This document shows positions 34,511-46,577 of a stretch of 64,000 nucleotides of DNA, one piece after another. The notes under the pieces are model-generated. The model ran no database searches. It was not told where the DNA came from and worked only from the letters and a program-made list of their open reading frames with translations. The stretch's first letter is position 1. Each line of letters opens with the position of its first letter. The translations under genes were made by a program, and so were the position numbers. The DNA lies in contig CP136068.1 in the NCBI GenBank assembly GCA_032622095.1, positions 154,345,151 through 154,409,150 of the forward strand. Direction: 5' to 3'. The DNA is from Siphonodentalium dalli. Its lineage: Eukaryota > Mollusca > Scaphopoda > Gadilida > Siphonodentaliidae.

Positions 34511-36290
34511 AACGGATCGATGCTCCATTCGTAGGAGCGATTCCCCTCACATCAGGGTTTCTTTATAACATTAACATCTGCTGAGATACAACATACCAAT
34601 TTATACATACAAAGTTCAACATAATGTTTGCAAATTCAAAGTATTATAATTGGAAATATTATTTAAATTCACAAGTATAAAACTCGAAGAAAATGAAACA
34701 TATAGAAAAAAATGTCTGCCGATTTAAATATTAAGACAAAATGACATGCTAATAGTTGTTGATTTTAATAATCTTGACCATCCACTCACTCTAAGGAAAA
34801 TAAAGTTATCGAAAGCGCTACATATTTTTTGTTAGCTCATATATTCCTTTACCATCCAGAAATGTTTATTTCAGCTCAATTCTGCTCATTTTGCGATTTT
34901 GTGCTCTCGATAATGTTGGGAAAAAAATATTCAAACATTATATGTGGCTTTAAATTTTAGTCAGGTTAAATCTTCTTCGAACATCATTATTCTGGAGGAT
35001 GATCTGATGTGGATGTGCAAAATTTGAAACGGCCCAAAGTGCATATGATTAAATTAAACCTAGTAGTTGCTCGTTTACTATACCAGTAATGTTATATATT
35101 TAGAGGGAACTTCGTGCATGGTGATAGAACATGTCACGTCAGAAAGAATATCGCGTTTTGCATGCCGTTTTCAAAATAGTCCATGATACTGTTCTGAGTA
35201 TATGCATTCAATATGCCAATTAATTTTATCTGTAAACATATTATGAAATGAGCAATTACACAGCTTATTTGTATCTATGCACATACGTATGACGCTTCTT
35301 GTATATGTTGGGATGATTTATCTGGGAGAAATTAAACTCGTGGATCCATACAAATTTATTTATGTATAGAAACCCAACATATATCAAATATAATATTTTC
35401 ATGATGTGTCTGATGTGTCATGAACTGGATTCAGTGTTCTCATGGCTCATGCATATATGTATGCAGGACTTTGGCTTGTATGAAGCAACTGTTTCGTATA
35501 TATAGATTGACAATCCTTCTGAAGAAATCATATCCCGAGAGAAAACATGTTATATTCACCTCCTTGAATATCTGAAATGTACCCACCTGCATGGGTTATC
35601 GTTATGATTAATTACTAATGTAACTGCAACAACAAGAAGAACACACATCCTTTCAATGCCGATTATTGACACACCGATGCATGCCGAATTTTGGCATATA
35701 ATTGAATGCACAACACAGGACGGGTAAGAATTTCCATCCAAGTGAATAACCATAAGCTGATTTATGTCGTACATGGTGTTCTGTAGGTCGCGTTGATGTC
35801 AGGCGTGCAATACTATTCACAATTTTACGATATGCAACACAATATAGACCATGCTGGAATACTGGTGCATGTAAGTTGCTATCTCCATGTCTTGCAAGCC
35901 GTTGATGGTTTCAACAGACGAGTAGACATCGATCGAATCCGCTTGTAGTAACATAGCTTATACACAACATTTCCAGATCCAGAAACAGGATAACATGTAG
36001 ATTTTAAGAAGTCCTGAAATAAACGGAGAATAACGTTACCGCATGCATTTCTGTGTGCATCTTCACAATGTCACACACGTTACACCTCACTAGAGAACTT
36101 TAATTATTCGAACGGTTCTCGATAGTATATCGAGGTGCCATTATTATGCATACCTTTGCATGCGGTACGTAATAGATATATACCTATATTGGTCTCGAGG
36201 AATTCACGAGTTTTGATGGACTTGAGTATATGTGCTGATAACACATCAATCAACCAATTGGTCACGGCTCAAACATGCTAACTAGGCCTA
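34511..36290. other. Gene-free interval
   Basis: AT-rich, no coding exon, RNA gene or repeat recognised. Confidence 0.5.
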
Positions 36291-36419
36291 CCACAGGAGC
36301 TTGGAATTTGATCAAAAACCCTCTTTTATTGGCGGAAATACCACCGGGACCGACCTGCGGTCCCGGGTGCTGGTTCCGCCAATAACAGAGGGTTTTTGGC
36401 CAAATTCCTGGCTCCTGTG
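36291..36419. mobile_element. 129 bp foldback relative of the 3.3 kb element (CCACAGGAGC TIR)
   Basis: Seen: begins CCACAGGAGCTTGGAATTTG and continues 'atcaaaaaccctcttttattggcgg'; the right half is its reverse complement, ending GGCTCCTGTG. The first ~60 bp match the TIR of 42,181-45,471 closely. It is essentially two TIRs joined with almost no interior. No clear target duplication. Confidence 0.8.
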
Positions 36420-36751
36420 ATGAAACAGCTATTTGAAAACATGCTTATTATAAAATTTATTGAACTCAGCATTTGGTGACAAATCGGATTGAATATACAG
36501 AACGGGGAGGGGGTTGAGAAAAGGGGGGGGGGTAATATGTCATGGACTTGGACAGAGAGCCTTTGTTGGTTGAGGTCATAAATTGCAACAACCCGCGAAC
36601 CAATCTGTTTTCCAAACTTGACTAAGTTTCAATTGCTCTCCCTTCGATACTGAGTTTGAAATTCGAACACATGCATGACCATTTAGATAGCTATATAATA
36701 CAATTTGTAGAAAATAATATAATGTACTCAAAATATCACAAAGTTGAGTAC

Positions 36752-37239
36752 TTAAAGGTACTCAATCCGATCAGAGGGTCCCCATCTCAACAGATTCCAA
36801 CAACAACAATCCGATCAGAGGGTCCTATATTACTATTTCTTTGGCTTTTGTGGTAAAAAATATTTGATTCGAGTCGAGGAACCCATCAAACAAAGCTCAG
36901 AGTTATTAGATATTAATTTTTGAAATTTGTTATTTTCTCGAGATGAGTACTAATAATTGCCTTCAACTTCGTAATATGCTCGAGATGTGTACACCAAAAC
37001 ACTATTCAAACAGACAAGGATGGATAACTCTAAAATCAAGTGGTAATAATAACGCAATTTTGACTGTGTTCTGGGACAGAAAGTATTCCCGATAATGAAA
37101 AATAATAGATTTCTAAAATCGATATCTAAAAAATCTGAGCTTTGATGGGTGGCTTCCTCGACTCGAATCAAATATGTTTGACACCCGAAGCCATTGAAAT
37201 AGTAATTGAGAGGAGTTTTATCGGATTGAGTACATTTAA
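36752..37239. mobile_element. TTAA-flanked 488 bp MITE (AAAGGTACTCAAYCC family), copy 2
   Basis: Closely matches 27,320-27,796 through its whole length (TTAAAGGTACTCAATCCG at the left, CGGATTGAGTACATTTAA at the right). A few point changes and small indels separate the two. Confidence 0.88.
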
Positions 37240-37328
37240 ACTATCCAGACGATCTCAAAAACATTATCGCTTGAGTATCGTAATGATCTCAAACAGTTTT
37301 AGCCTAAGATATTCAACTTATAAAGTTA

Positions 37329-37740
37329 TCGAAAATTCAAAATGTTGAACAGTTTGAGGGGAGGGGTGATACATCATCAATATTGCGATCACCCTAATTA
37401 TTTGTTCTAAGCCACATCCTCCTAAAGTGGGCAATTTGATTCTTACTGCCAGAGATATGCGGGCAAGGTTGCCCCACCCTTTCACTTTGACCAAAATGTT
37501 AAAAAGTTAGGCATTTCATGACTGACACGACATTAATTTGTGTTTAATATTGAGAAATCCAGAATGTTTAACAGTTTGAGAAAAATTGGGGAGGGGTGGT
37601 AACACTACAAAGTTCAACCCCCTGTCGCCACATCCATTTTATTTACAAATATTACCATATTTATTCCAACCCACATTGTCACAGACCTGAAATCCTTACT
37701 GTCAGGGGCGTGCGGACAGGGGGGGGGGTGACAACAGCAT
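37329..37740 (+). repeat. Imperfect ~220 bp tandem duplication
   Basis: 'attcaaaatgttgaacagtttgag…ggggaggggtga' (37,335) and 'aatccagaatgtttaacagtttgag…ggggaggggtgg' (37,557) begin two units. Each goes on to 'ccacatcc' and 'cttactg(c/t)ca…tgcgg(g/a)ca'. Ends in a G-run near 37,720. Confidence 0.6.
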
Positions 37741-38655
37741 GTTGATAGCAGTCCGCCCTCTGCTAAACTGCTCTAAGTCTACTGGTTAGAAGTTAGAACA
37801 ACAAACTATTTTAGTTGGTATCTTGATGAGCCCCAATCCGTTGAATCCAAGTAAATAATTGATAGGAATACCCCAGACAAAGTATGGGATGGGTAATGTA
37901 TATGTATATTGGTTAAAAATGCCAAAAGTTGCGCATGTCGCCAACATTTAAAATTACCCCACCCAATACAGGGTATATATTTCATCTGATTTTGCGAGAA
38001 TCCATACATACTTTTTCACGAGAATCCAGGGTAATTTGCGAGAATATTTACGAGAATCTATGTTTGGATTCTCGCCGAAATATAGGCCCTGCAATAATGC
38101 TGAAATGGTCATTGTCACCCTTTTTCGCCCAGTCGGCTACCCAGCTTTTTTTTTATTTTCAGTTGGGTACCCAGCTTTTTTTAACTTTTCAGTCACAGAG
38201 TATACTTTATGAAATTCCTAACAGAGCGTGCTTTAATTAGTGAACGACGTCAGTGAAATGGACCTGTTCAATTTGTGATCACTTTATGAATTGATATATG
38301 CTATATTTGTAGGCCAAGTCATATGAGTAGGCCTACTGCAGTCTGATTTAACAAAGCTGGGTACCCAAATATAAATGTTACAAAAGCTGGGAACCCAACT
38401 GATAGTTTTAAAAAGTTGGGTAATATCAACTGAACGAAAGGTGGTGACAAATAATCATGTCTAATAATGGGGCGTGTTCAATGTTATGTTTTAGGAACAA
38501 GTGGCGTTTAAAGCAGGGCATTGAGGGCAACGTCCCTGTAGTCATTTGTCGTTTATGGGGAGGCATCAATTCCAAATTTTACCTCAACCAAATACATAAA
38601 TCCTAATATTGCTCAATACAATGTTCTTGTTTGCTATTCGACTAGCAAGGACGCG
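37741..38655. repeat. Inverted 'GTTGGGTACCCAGCTTTTTT' copies; otherwise no gene
   Basis: 'cagttgggtacccagctttttt' near 38,140-38,180 is present inverted as 'aaagctgggtacccaa' and 'aaaagctgggaacccaact' near 38,350-38,400. The arms of a small foldback repeat span about 38,125-38,425. No coding exon recognised elsewhere. Confidence 0.55.
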
Positions 38656-39509
38656 GATCCCCACTATTGAAGATCCCCCGAGTCCTGCCGACCCGATGCG
38701 GGTATCTTCGGGGGATCTTCAAATTCGTGGTTCCAGCTCGGTGAATGTGCTTTGCTGTTGTTTTTGTTATTATTGTGTGATTTATTTTACTTTACAAGAG
38801 CATGATCGACGGCGACTTAACAATTAATTAATTATTGAATTGATAATTCAATATAACAAATTATAAATCATATAAAATATGTAGATTATAGTGTAAATAT
38901 AGGCTAATATTTTGTCTTCAATAAATTTGTTCGATTTGACATTTTGTTGTTGTTGTTATGTTGTTTAATAGTTAATATTGTTGGGTGTTAATTTTGTATT
39001 ATGTTATGTCAATCATGAATTAATTATTTTTAATTCATAATAAATTCTTCAGCAAGTTTAAGTCAATATAGGTCAGCTGATACTAAAATAAATCAAGACC
39101 AACGTTGCGAAACAGACGTAATAAAACAAAATTTATCACACATAATAAAACAGACTTTGAAAAAATTACACCAAGTGCTGAAAAAGGGAGTACGTCATGT
39201 AATGTTAGCGAAGATTTAACTCAAAAGACAAATTCAATATTTACTTGATCATCTCATATCCTGGTCACCACACTATCAAATATTAGCAGCTGATACAGTG
39301 CTTAAGTATGTACACCTTTCACATTTCAGTTCGGTCGTGGTGTTTGTTTATTCAATACGGCGAAATCTGGTCATGAAACTTGACATATATGGATTAGAGT
39401 TATATCCCGTAGTTCTGTTCGGAGCGCGAGTAGAATACAGCCAAATGTCAAACCGAATAATGCCGAACATCTTTCGGTATGACTCGGGGGATCTTCAATA
39501 GTGGGGATC
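38656..39509. mobile_element. 854 bp element with perfect 29 bp TIRs
   Basis: Seen: 38,656-38,684 (GATCCCCACTATTGAAGATC…, ending 'cgagtc') is the exact reverse complement of 39,481-39,509. The left part contains a second copy of 'cgggggatcttcaa' at ~38,708. The AT-rich interior has no recognisable transposase. Target duplication not evident. Confidence 0.8.
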
Positions 39510-41019
39510 AGACAAATTGCATTCGACTACATTCCAGCTGAAATAATTATTGTGACAACGTCATAACTTCCTTCCAACAGCTCCAGTCATTTGAACATTG
39601 ACACAACGTATCAATATGACATGATTCTTTGGCGTAAACAATGCAAAATGATACGCACGTAATGTAAAGTTTGTAAAATGAAATTATCTTTTTGCAAAGT
39701 TCTATAGATGCATGCCCATTGCTGGGCAGCGGGGCGCATTACAAACATCATGTGACTTGACTCCAGAGATTGTCGGTGGATGTAAGAGGAGGAACTTGAC
39801 GACAGGGATGGCGATTGGTTCTCACCCGCCAAATTTGGTAAAAAACAGAACTTGGCAGTTGTCATGCCTGACACATCATTACTTGTAACTTTATGTACGT
39901 ATAGGTTGAATATGTTTTCATTGTGTGATTTTCCAACAATCAGTAGGAAATGTTTTGTTTATACCTCCAGTAACATATATTATATAAACTTTTAGACTTA
40001 AAAATTGTCTGAAATTAACACCATTTGGAAATTTATGTTCCAGTTAAACCCTGGGTGCTGAGTGGTAAATTTCAATCCAAAAGCGGGGGGGGGGGGAGGT
40101 GTGCAAATAGAAACTCGAGAAACAAGGAGTTTGGTGTCTGATTTAAAAGGATTCAGTTTGGAAATTTAATGTTCACCCCCCCCCCCCCCCGACAAAAAAA
40201 TCCTGTACCTACGTCACTAATTCGGATACCATGAATAGGTAGGCCTAAATTATTTTTGGAAACTAAAAACTTCCGCGGGAGGCTCGAAAGAGCAAATACT
40301 AGTACTAGTACACCCTTTCCTTCACCCCTCAATATACCATCCCTGCCATTAAGTATGTGCTAGTACTAGTAATCATACGAGAATGGCCTGGTTGACAAAT
40401 ACACGAAACATTGAATGCATTTGCGTCATATTGTTTGGTAAATACTTTACATGGCCATTTTTCAGCTGTTTAAATTTTTCGCACATAAATGAAACGAACG
40501 CTCTTTATGTATGACATTTCTGGAACGCTCCGTGTAAATAGCTGATTTTTTGGTACCCAAACATCGTGGTCAATGTTGTATTTGTTATGACCTCAATGCA
40601 TCTTTTTGTGACATGTAGTTATCGACTTATTTCGATGCGGGGAAACATTTCCCAAGAGAATATTATAGAGCAAACCACGAAGTGGATTTAAGGTACCGGT
40701 TTGAAAATATCGAATTAAGGGCGGGTTGTTCAAATATAGTTACATGTAGCCTACATGCAATTAGCATTTTGCAAACTCCATGTAGTGTTGACCCCATACC
40801 CATGCAGGGCGCCAATCGAGGGGACTGAACTCCGTTTTGCAGCTCAGCATTTTCTTTAACGAAAGGGGTGACTCATGGTGCAATTGTAAATTCCTATTTG
40901 GCAGTACACAACCCCCCCCCCCCCCCGCCACAGTTATATAGGCATGATAGGTTATACAGCATATAACTGGAGGTGGAATTGTGTCCACTGCAGGTGTAGC
41001 CTAAACTTAATTAGGCCTA
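39510..41019. other. Gene-free interval with long G/C runs
   Basis: Poly-G (40,084-40,096), poly-C (~40,174-40,190 and ~40,911-40,926) and a small 'tactagtactagta' palindrome pair (40,298-40,312 and 40,360-40,373). 40,780-40,900 holds 'ccatacccatgcagggcgccaatcg…ctcatggtgcaattgtaaatt', probably part of a dispersed repeat. 40,615-40,680 resembles 20,757-20,815. No gene. Confidence 0.45.
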
Positions 41020-41560
41020 GGCCTATTCGTGGAAATCCACAAGCAGGGACGTTTCCGCGTTGGGGAGGGGGTTTCCACCTTGGAATTTACAACTGCACCC
41101 CTTTGGGGTTTAATTTCCCAAATTACTGCTCCGTCACGGTCTGGATGGTAGCATTATTCTATCATTGGTATCCAATTGTTGCCACGACCAGGAGCGGAAT
41201 GGAATACACTGAGATTTTTTTTAGATCCTAACCTGAAATTGCAGACTCCTAACACCTAGACTGGCCTCAAGATTTCCAACTGTTGGAAATTTCCAACCTG
41301 AGACCCCCCCCAACCATAAGGTCAGAAAATTTCCAACTGATTCCATATCAATCTAATTTTACCAAAAAGTAATTTGCAAATGTTCTAAAAACAATTAAAA
41401 ATTCTTCCAAAATCAAACTACGAGAACAATCTCAACCTATAAATTATAATAGTGTTGATGTAACCGTGTGAAAGTTCCAACTAATGTTGTGTCATGTATG
41501 AAATATCCAACTGTTGACAATATTGCCATAGTTTGGCCGTGGTGGGAATGTGAGACACCC
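41020..41560 (+). repeat. Dispersed TTTCCAACTGTTGG repeat, copy 2
   Basis: Matches 890-2,300 in order: 'gtttccaccttggaatttacaactgcaccc' (41,070), 'tttccaactgttggaaattt' (41,273), 'gaaaatttccaactgattcc' (41,327), 'aaaacaat…attcttcca…attacgagaacaa' (41,390) and 'ccaactgttgacaatattgccatagtttgg' (41,505). The internal spacing is much shorter than in copy 1. Confidence 0.5.
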
Positions 41561-42077
41561 GTGCATTCGCACAACACCCCTGCCGCCTAGGTCAACATGA
41601 CCGCTTTCGCATATCGATGCTCCCAGCGCACTACGTTCATGATTGAACTATACCTGCCGCCATGTCCCTAAATCCATGCATTACCATACATGGATCGTGA
41701 AATTTAGGTAGTAACTAAAATGCCATCACACGAAACTGACACAATTTTGATTTCGTTTCTAAGAATTGAAGGTTTAAACTTCAAATTCAAACTTTAAGTT
41801 CAATCCGACGACGCACGCTTATCGTTGAAATTCCAAGTTATTCGACACAATATTCTCAACTAAAGTACTTACCGGTGCTTCTTCGAGTCCATAGCTGGTG
41901 ATGGCGTTAAGTGGTGCATTATCCAAGTAATAATCCATTAAATGAGAATGATCACCCAAAATCAAATGCTAGTTCAGTCAATAAACCAGAACGCTATTTG
42001 AACAAGAAACACGCGACCTGTTAAGAATGACGTTACAATTACGCTGCGACGTAATCGACCGATTTCTCCGCACTGTG
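41561..42077. other. Gene-free interval
   Basis: Nothing recognised between the dispersed repeat and the nested element. Confidence 0.5.
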
Positions 42078-42839
42078 ACCAACGTTGGGCAAACATTGGT
42101 CCAACGTCGACATCTAACGCACTTACTAACCTCACATATCGCATTGTGCGTTACGTTTTCAACGTCGGGCCAACGTTAAACCACAGGAGCTTGGAATTTG
42201 GTCAAAATCCCTCTTTTATTGGCAGAACCACCACCCGGGACCATAGGTCACGGAAGGAACGAAACACGAATTTGTTGCCACCCATTTTGAACTCAACTGT
42301 ATTCCTACAAAAAATATATTTTCACTAAAAACTTTTGGTACCTCTTACACCTTAGATGCCAATCTACAACATTCCATAGGTATATTTTTCCAGTTCTTCG
42401 AAAACCTCACTTTATTTCGGTAATGTATTGTAAATTCACCAACGAACACACATCTGCGACACCTCCATCATCCGTTGTAGAATCTGAGTAGCGGAAATGG
42501 TACCGAAATATGCGGAAACTTTAAAACTATGATCCGGAGACGGATAGCATGAAAGTACCGTTTATAATTTCGAACATAGCTGCTGATTACATGTTTATTA
42601 CATGACCGTACCGATGCACTGATCATCATGAACTTTTTGATGGATGATAACATTGGCGTCTAGATGGGAACGAATCATTTTGGGCTCATTTGCATAAAAA
42701 CATGGCCGCTGACAGTTTGCCGACAGAGAAAACAATAACTTTTAAATAAAGGGATATAATCATATAACAAGGCCCACGTGCATTTTCGCATAATTGTTTA
42801 GAGTTATATCCCTTCGACAATAGCGCTCAACACCACACA

Positions 42840-43341
42840 TTAAAGGCACGTGAGGCCTTTGTTGTCGAAAATATTCATATTTGTTCCAATCACCGTAAAC
42901 AGAAAAACATTAAAACGCATACATTTTTGTTCATATATACCATGACCATCGCGTAAACAGCATGTTATCATAAAGATTTACTATATTTTACCTAAGCAAG
43001 AGCCTGATTGTGTTACAGAAGACAACACAATGCTGCTGGCTAATCACACACAAATGGCATAAACGCTCTTTATTCGTTCCATATCAGGAATTCACCCACA
43101 AAGAACGCTCTTTATGTTTACCATCATAATATAAACAAACACCAGAAAAGTAACTTTTTATGCTTTTGTTTACATAACAATGGTAAAAAATATGACAATA
43201 ACATACTGTTTATGCAATATTTCTTATTTGTATACGGACAAAGCATGTCTAGATTTTGTTGTTCTTTCTGTTTGTGGCGGTTTTTGACGGGTGGAAATAT
43301 TTTCACAGGATACCCACCACCAAGGCCAACCGTACCTTTAA
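42840..43341 (+). mobile_element. TTAA-flanked 502 bp MITE, copy 2
   Basis: Same element and same orientation as 17,918-18,419. It is identical by eye except for one base in a T-rich stretch. It lies inside the 3.3 kb element, so it must have inserted after that element formed or been carried along by it. Confidence 0.9.
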
Positions 43342-44142
43342 GGACCACATTCGGTTTCAAATTTCCATGTTATTTATTCATGAGGAATTAGTCATTTGTG
43401 AGACTATTTATTAGTGGTAATTGGTAGTTGGTAGCACCGTGAGACTTCAATGCACATAGTATACGGCAGCCCTGGGAATTAGCATCGACAATGGGCAGTG
43501 CCGAGGCAAAAGCCGACGCGAAATGAATTTGCGTCAGCATTTTTTAGCCGAGGAAAATAAATATAGACATGTTCAATTAGTTTGTGAATTTGACGTTCGT
43601 TGAAGTGATAGTGATGCCATGAACCGTACGGCACATGTCCACAAAATAATTTTACTCGCAATTTGCACACATTGACACGATCAGCTAGTTTGGTCAATAA
43701 AAATCTGACATCGTAATCCGCCTCCAAGCAACCGGTTACGGTTGATAGAGCAAGCTGCACCAACTTGAAAGGAGGTCATTGTGCCAGTCGCATACGCGCG
43801 ACATACCAATCATCTCACAACGTCGCCAACTAATGCTAGCGCTTTGATGTTTCCGACGAAGCATATCCAACTTGACAAGCACGTGCTCCGATGTTTTTTA
43901 ACTTTTTCGACCGCGTATTTCCGGGAAGTTTGGGACTATTATACATTTATACTTGCTCTAACTTCCCTGTTTGTTGGGACCATATGATGGGTTTCAACCT
44001 ACATGGAGAATATTATAACTTGGGACGGTATTACGATATTTTTATTTCAGACGATATTATTGACGATATCAAAATTAAAACCGGCTATACCCGATATATC
44101 GTCATATCGCCCAGCACTATTCATTGGGGCTCGCCTGAATAT

Positions 44143-44250
44143 GAAAAGCTGGCTACGAATGTGATCGCCATAGAAAAGCTGGCTACGAATGTGATCGCCA
44201 TAGAAAAGCTGGCTACATTTGTGATCGATTAAAAAACCTGGCTACGAATG
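44143..44250 (+). repeat. 30 bp tandem repeat, ~4 copies
   Basis: 'gaaaagctggctacgaatgt' followed by 'gatcgccata' starts at 44,143, 44,173 and 44,203, with a degenerate fourth copy near 44,233. In the plus-strand open frame 43,891-44,232 it reads EKLATNVIAI repeated. Confidence 0.9.
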
Positions 44251-44614
44251 TGATCGGATCGCGGAGCCTTGTGACAATGACCCCATCAGCGAAAGTTACA
44301 TTAAGTAATGTTTTTAATATTTTTTTGGTATTTTTGATTTTGAGAAAAACAATGCCGATGGTGGCTAGCTGTCTTGAATTTAAAAATTGAATTTCCAATT
44401 CATGAGCACAGGCTATATAATCATATGCATAAAGCCATTCTTTAAGAGTTTTGGTGCTGATTCGTTACGACACGCGAGTCACGAGTGAGTCGGAGTGACG
44501 TATACTATTTATAGATCCTGGTACCGGTGCAGTTAACAATACTTATAGTTGCTTATTACATAAAATTTATGTTAGCGAGTTTATCACTAACACAAATTTA
44601 TAAACTAGTTATTC

Positions 44615-44636
44615 AGAGAGAGAGAGAGAGAGAGGG

Positions 44637-44699
<63 letters not shown>
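44615..44699 (+). repeat. (GA)n microsatellite, ~85 bp
   Basis: Uninterrupted GA dinucleotides apart from one GGGGGGA break near 44,634. Any Arg-Glu or Leu-Ser translation over it is an artefact. Confidence 0.97.
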
Positions 44700-44704
<5 letters not shown>

Positions 44705-45548
44705 GTCCCCTTATGACCAATAATTGCAACCAGTAGCATTACAAAGTCAAGTAGTACATATAGGCCTACCGGTACATAACGAACATAAAACAAGAAGAAA
44801 AAAACAATACCACGTGGTCGTGCCATAAATAGAAATAAATTATATATGAAATATTTGTACAAATTACCATTCAGTCAAATGAAGAATATCTTCTTGGGTA
44901 GTCGTCATTTTCATGAGATGATAACAGCAGACACAGAAAAATACAGAAATTTTCAGGAAAATGCACAAAACATCAGGATTAGATCTTCAAAAACGAGCAT
45001 AGTATGACGCAAACATAAACTGATTTAAGTTTTCTGGCGCCTAAGTTCGAAAACCGCACGCACTTTTCAAATATTTTTGAATTTCGCGGGCTTTAAATTA
45101 GGTTTCGATTTTATTTCGTTCCGACTTTGTTATTCCGGAAAAATGGTTTTGTGCCATTTGTCATTCAGATTCTACAACGGATGATGGAGGTGTCGCAGAT
45201 TTGTGTTCGTTGGTGAATTTACAATACATTACCGAAATAAAGTGCGGTTTTCGAAGAACTGGAAAAATATACCTATGGAATGTTGTAGATTGGCATCTAA
45301 GGTGTAAGAGGTACCAAAAGTTTTTAGTGAAAATATATTTTTTGTAGGAATACAGTTGAGTTCAAAATGGGTGGCAACAAATTCGTGTTTCGTTCCTTCC
45401 GTGACCTATGGTCCCGGGTGGTGGTTCTGCCAATAAAAGAGGGATTTTGACCAAATTCCAAGCTCCTGTGGTTAAACCAGCGGTAAAACACAACGTTGGC
45501 ACAACGTCGGTTGCCCAACGTCGGACCAACGTAGCCGTGCTATCTGGG

Positions 45549-46084
45549 TGGCTACTTCAAAAACTATTAACAATGTAGATAACCTAATTATTTATACCGT
45601 CCGTATCCAGCTGATATACAAATAGTTATCGACATGGATGCTTCATGTGCAATATAATATTACTCCAATCATCAAGTTATAAATCTCCGATATCATTTCA
45701 AAATTAGTATCAATAAATATATCTTTCAAAAATAGTTATAGCCACACCAAACGAACAGAACACTGGTCCAGAATCTAACTGTGGTAACACGTGACGCCAA
45801 AACCGGACGACGTACGCATATTTTGGAATGAGCCACAGAGATTTCTAAAAAAAAATATGCGCTATTGCCCATGTTAAACAAATTTCTGAAAATGTATTGA
45901 CATTTATGCTTGGAAATTTCAAATTTACCGAAAATGTATGTGAGATGTATTTCTCATAAATTCAACTTATCTTACAGTGTTGGTAAACCAAAAAACTGCT
46001 ATGCAAGAACGTTTGTACTGCTGAAATGTATTGTAAAATTACATATTAGATCCGTCAATAATACGGAGATAAGTTCGCATTTAT
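45549..46084. other. Gene-free interval
   Basis: Nothing recognised. Confidence 0.5.
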
Positions 46085-46540
46085 ATATTACTAGCCGATG
46101 AGCCCGACGTTGTCCGGGCTATTCAAAAACCAAATTTCAAGTCGATAGCTCCACCCGTTTCCGAGATATGGTCTGCGCATGCGCGAAGCTGGCGTCGCAC
46201 GGGCTCGGCGACCCGATAAAATTCGTATACGGGGCAAGATACATTCACATTCCAAATTTCAAGTCGATAGCTCCACCCGTTTCCGAGATCTCGTCTGCGC
46301 ATGCGCGAAACTGGCATCGCACGGGCTCGGCGACCCGATAAAATTCGTATCCGGGGCAAGATACATTCACATACCAAATTTCAAGTCGATAGCTCAACCC
46401 GTTTCCGAGATCTCGTCTGCGCATGCGCGAAGCTGGCATCGCACGGGCTCGCCAATACGACAACGACCACCGCCTGGTCAAACTACACACACTTACCAAG
46501 TTTCGTCCCGATCGGTCGAGAATCGTAGATTTGTATTAAT

Positions 46541-46577
<37 letters not shown>

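Larger units (their letters stand above)
42181..45471. mobile_element. 3.3 kb DNA transposon with ~310 bp TIRs, TTAAA duplication
   Basis: Seen: 42,181-42,489 (CCACAGGAGCTTGGAATTTG…) and 45,163-45,471 are inverted copies that by eye differ at about two bases. Both sides are flanked by TTAAA, a clean target duplication. The interior carries the nested 502 bp element (42,840-43,341), open frames of 94 codons (43,479-43,763, minus) and 113 codons (43,891-44,232, plus), a 30 bp tandem repeat and an 85 bp GA run. No recognisable transposase domain. Known: TTAA targets are typical of piggyBac and Kolobok. Inferred: a young, probably non-autonomous element. A short foldback relative lies at 36,291-36,419. 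Confidence 0.85.
42078..45548. mobile_element. CCAACGTTGG-family element split by a 3.3 kb insertion
   Basis: Seen: 42,078-42,175 has 'accaacgttggg', 'ggtccaacgtcg' and 'aacgtcgggccaacg'. 45,477-45,548 has 'caacgttggcacaacgtcgg', 'cggaccaacg' and the terminal GTGCTATCTGGG. That terminal motif is the reverse complement of CCCAGATAGCAC at 34,044. Together these look like two ends of one element interrupted at TTAAA (42,176-42,180 and 45,472-45,476). The left terminus lacks CCCAGATAGCAC, so the left boundary is uncertain. Confidence 0.6.

Noticed and set aside
33885-34584. Multiple open frames on both strands around the 34 kb palindrome
   Set aside because: They mirror each other because the DNA is an inverted repeat. 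Arg/Pro-rich composition comes from CG-dense iterations, not from a gene.
44527-44862. Arg-Glu and Leu-Ser repeat frames
   Set aside because: Direct translation of the (GA)n microsatellite.
46090-46135. Hammerhead ribozyme at ACTAGCCGATGAGCCCG…CGGGCT
   Set aside because: GATGAG and a GC stem are present, but the second catalytic strand (GAAA) is replaced by TATTC and the first core position is C-C rather than C-U. Not a functional hammerhead.
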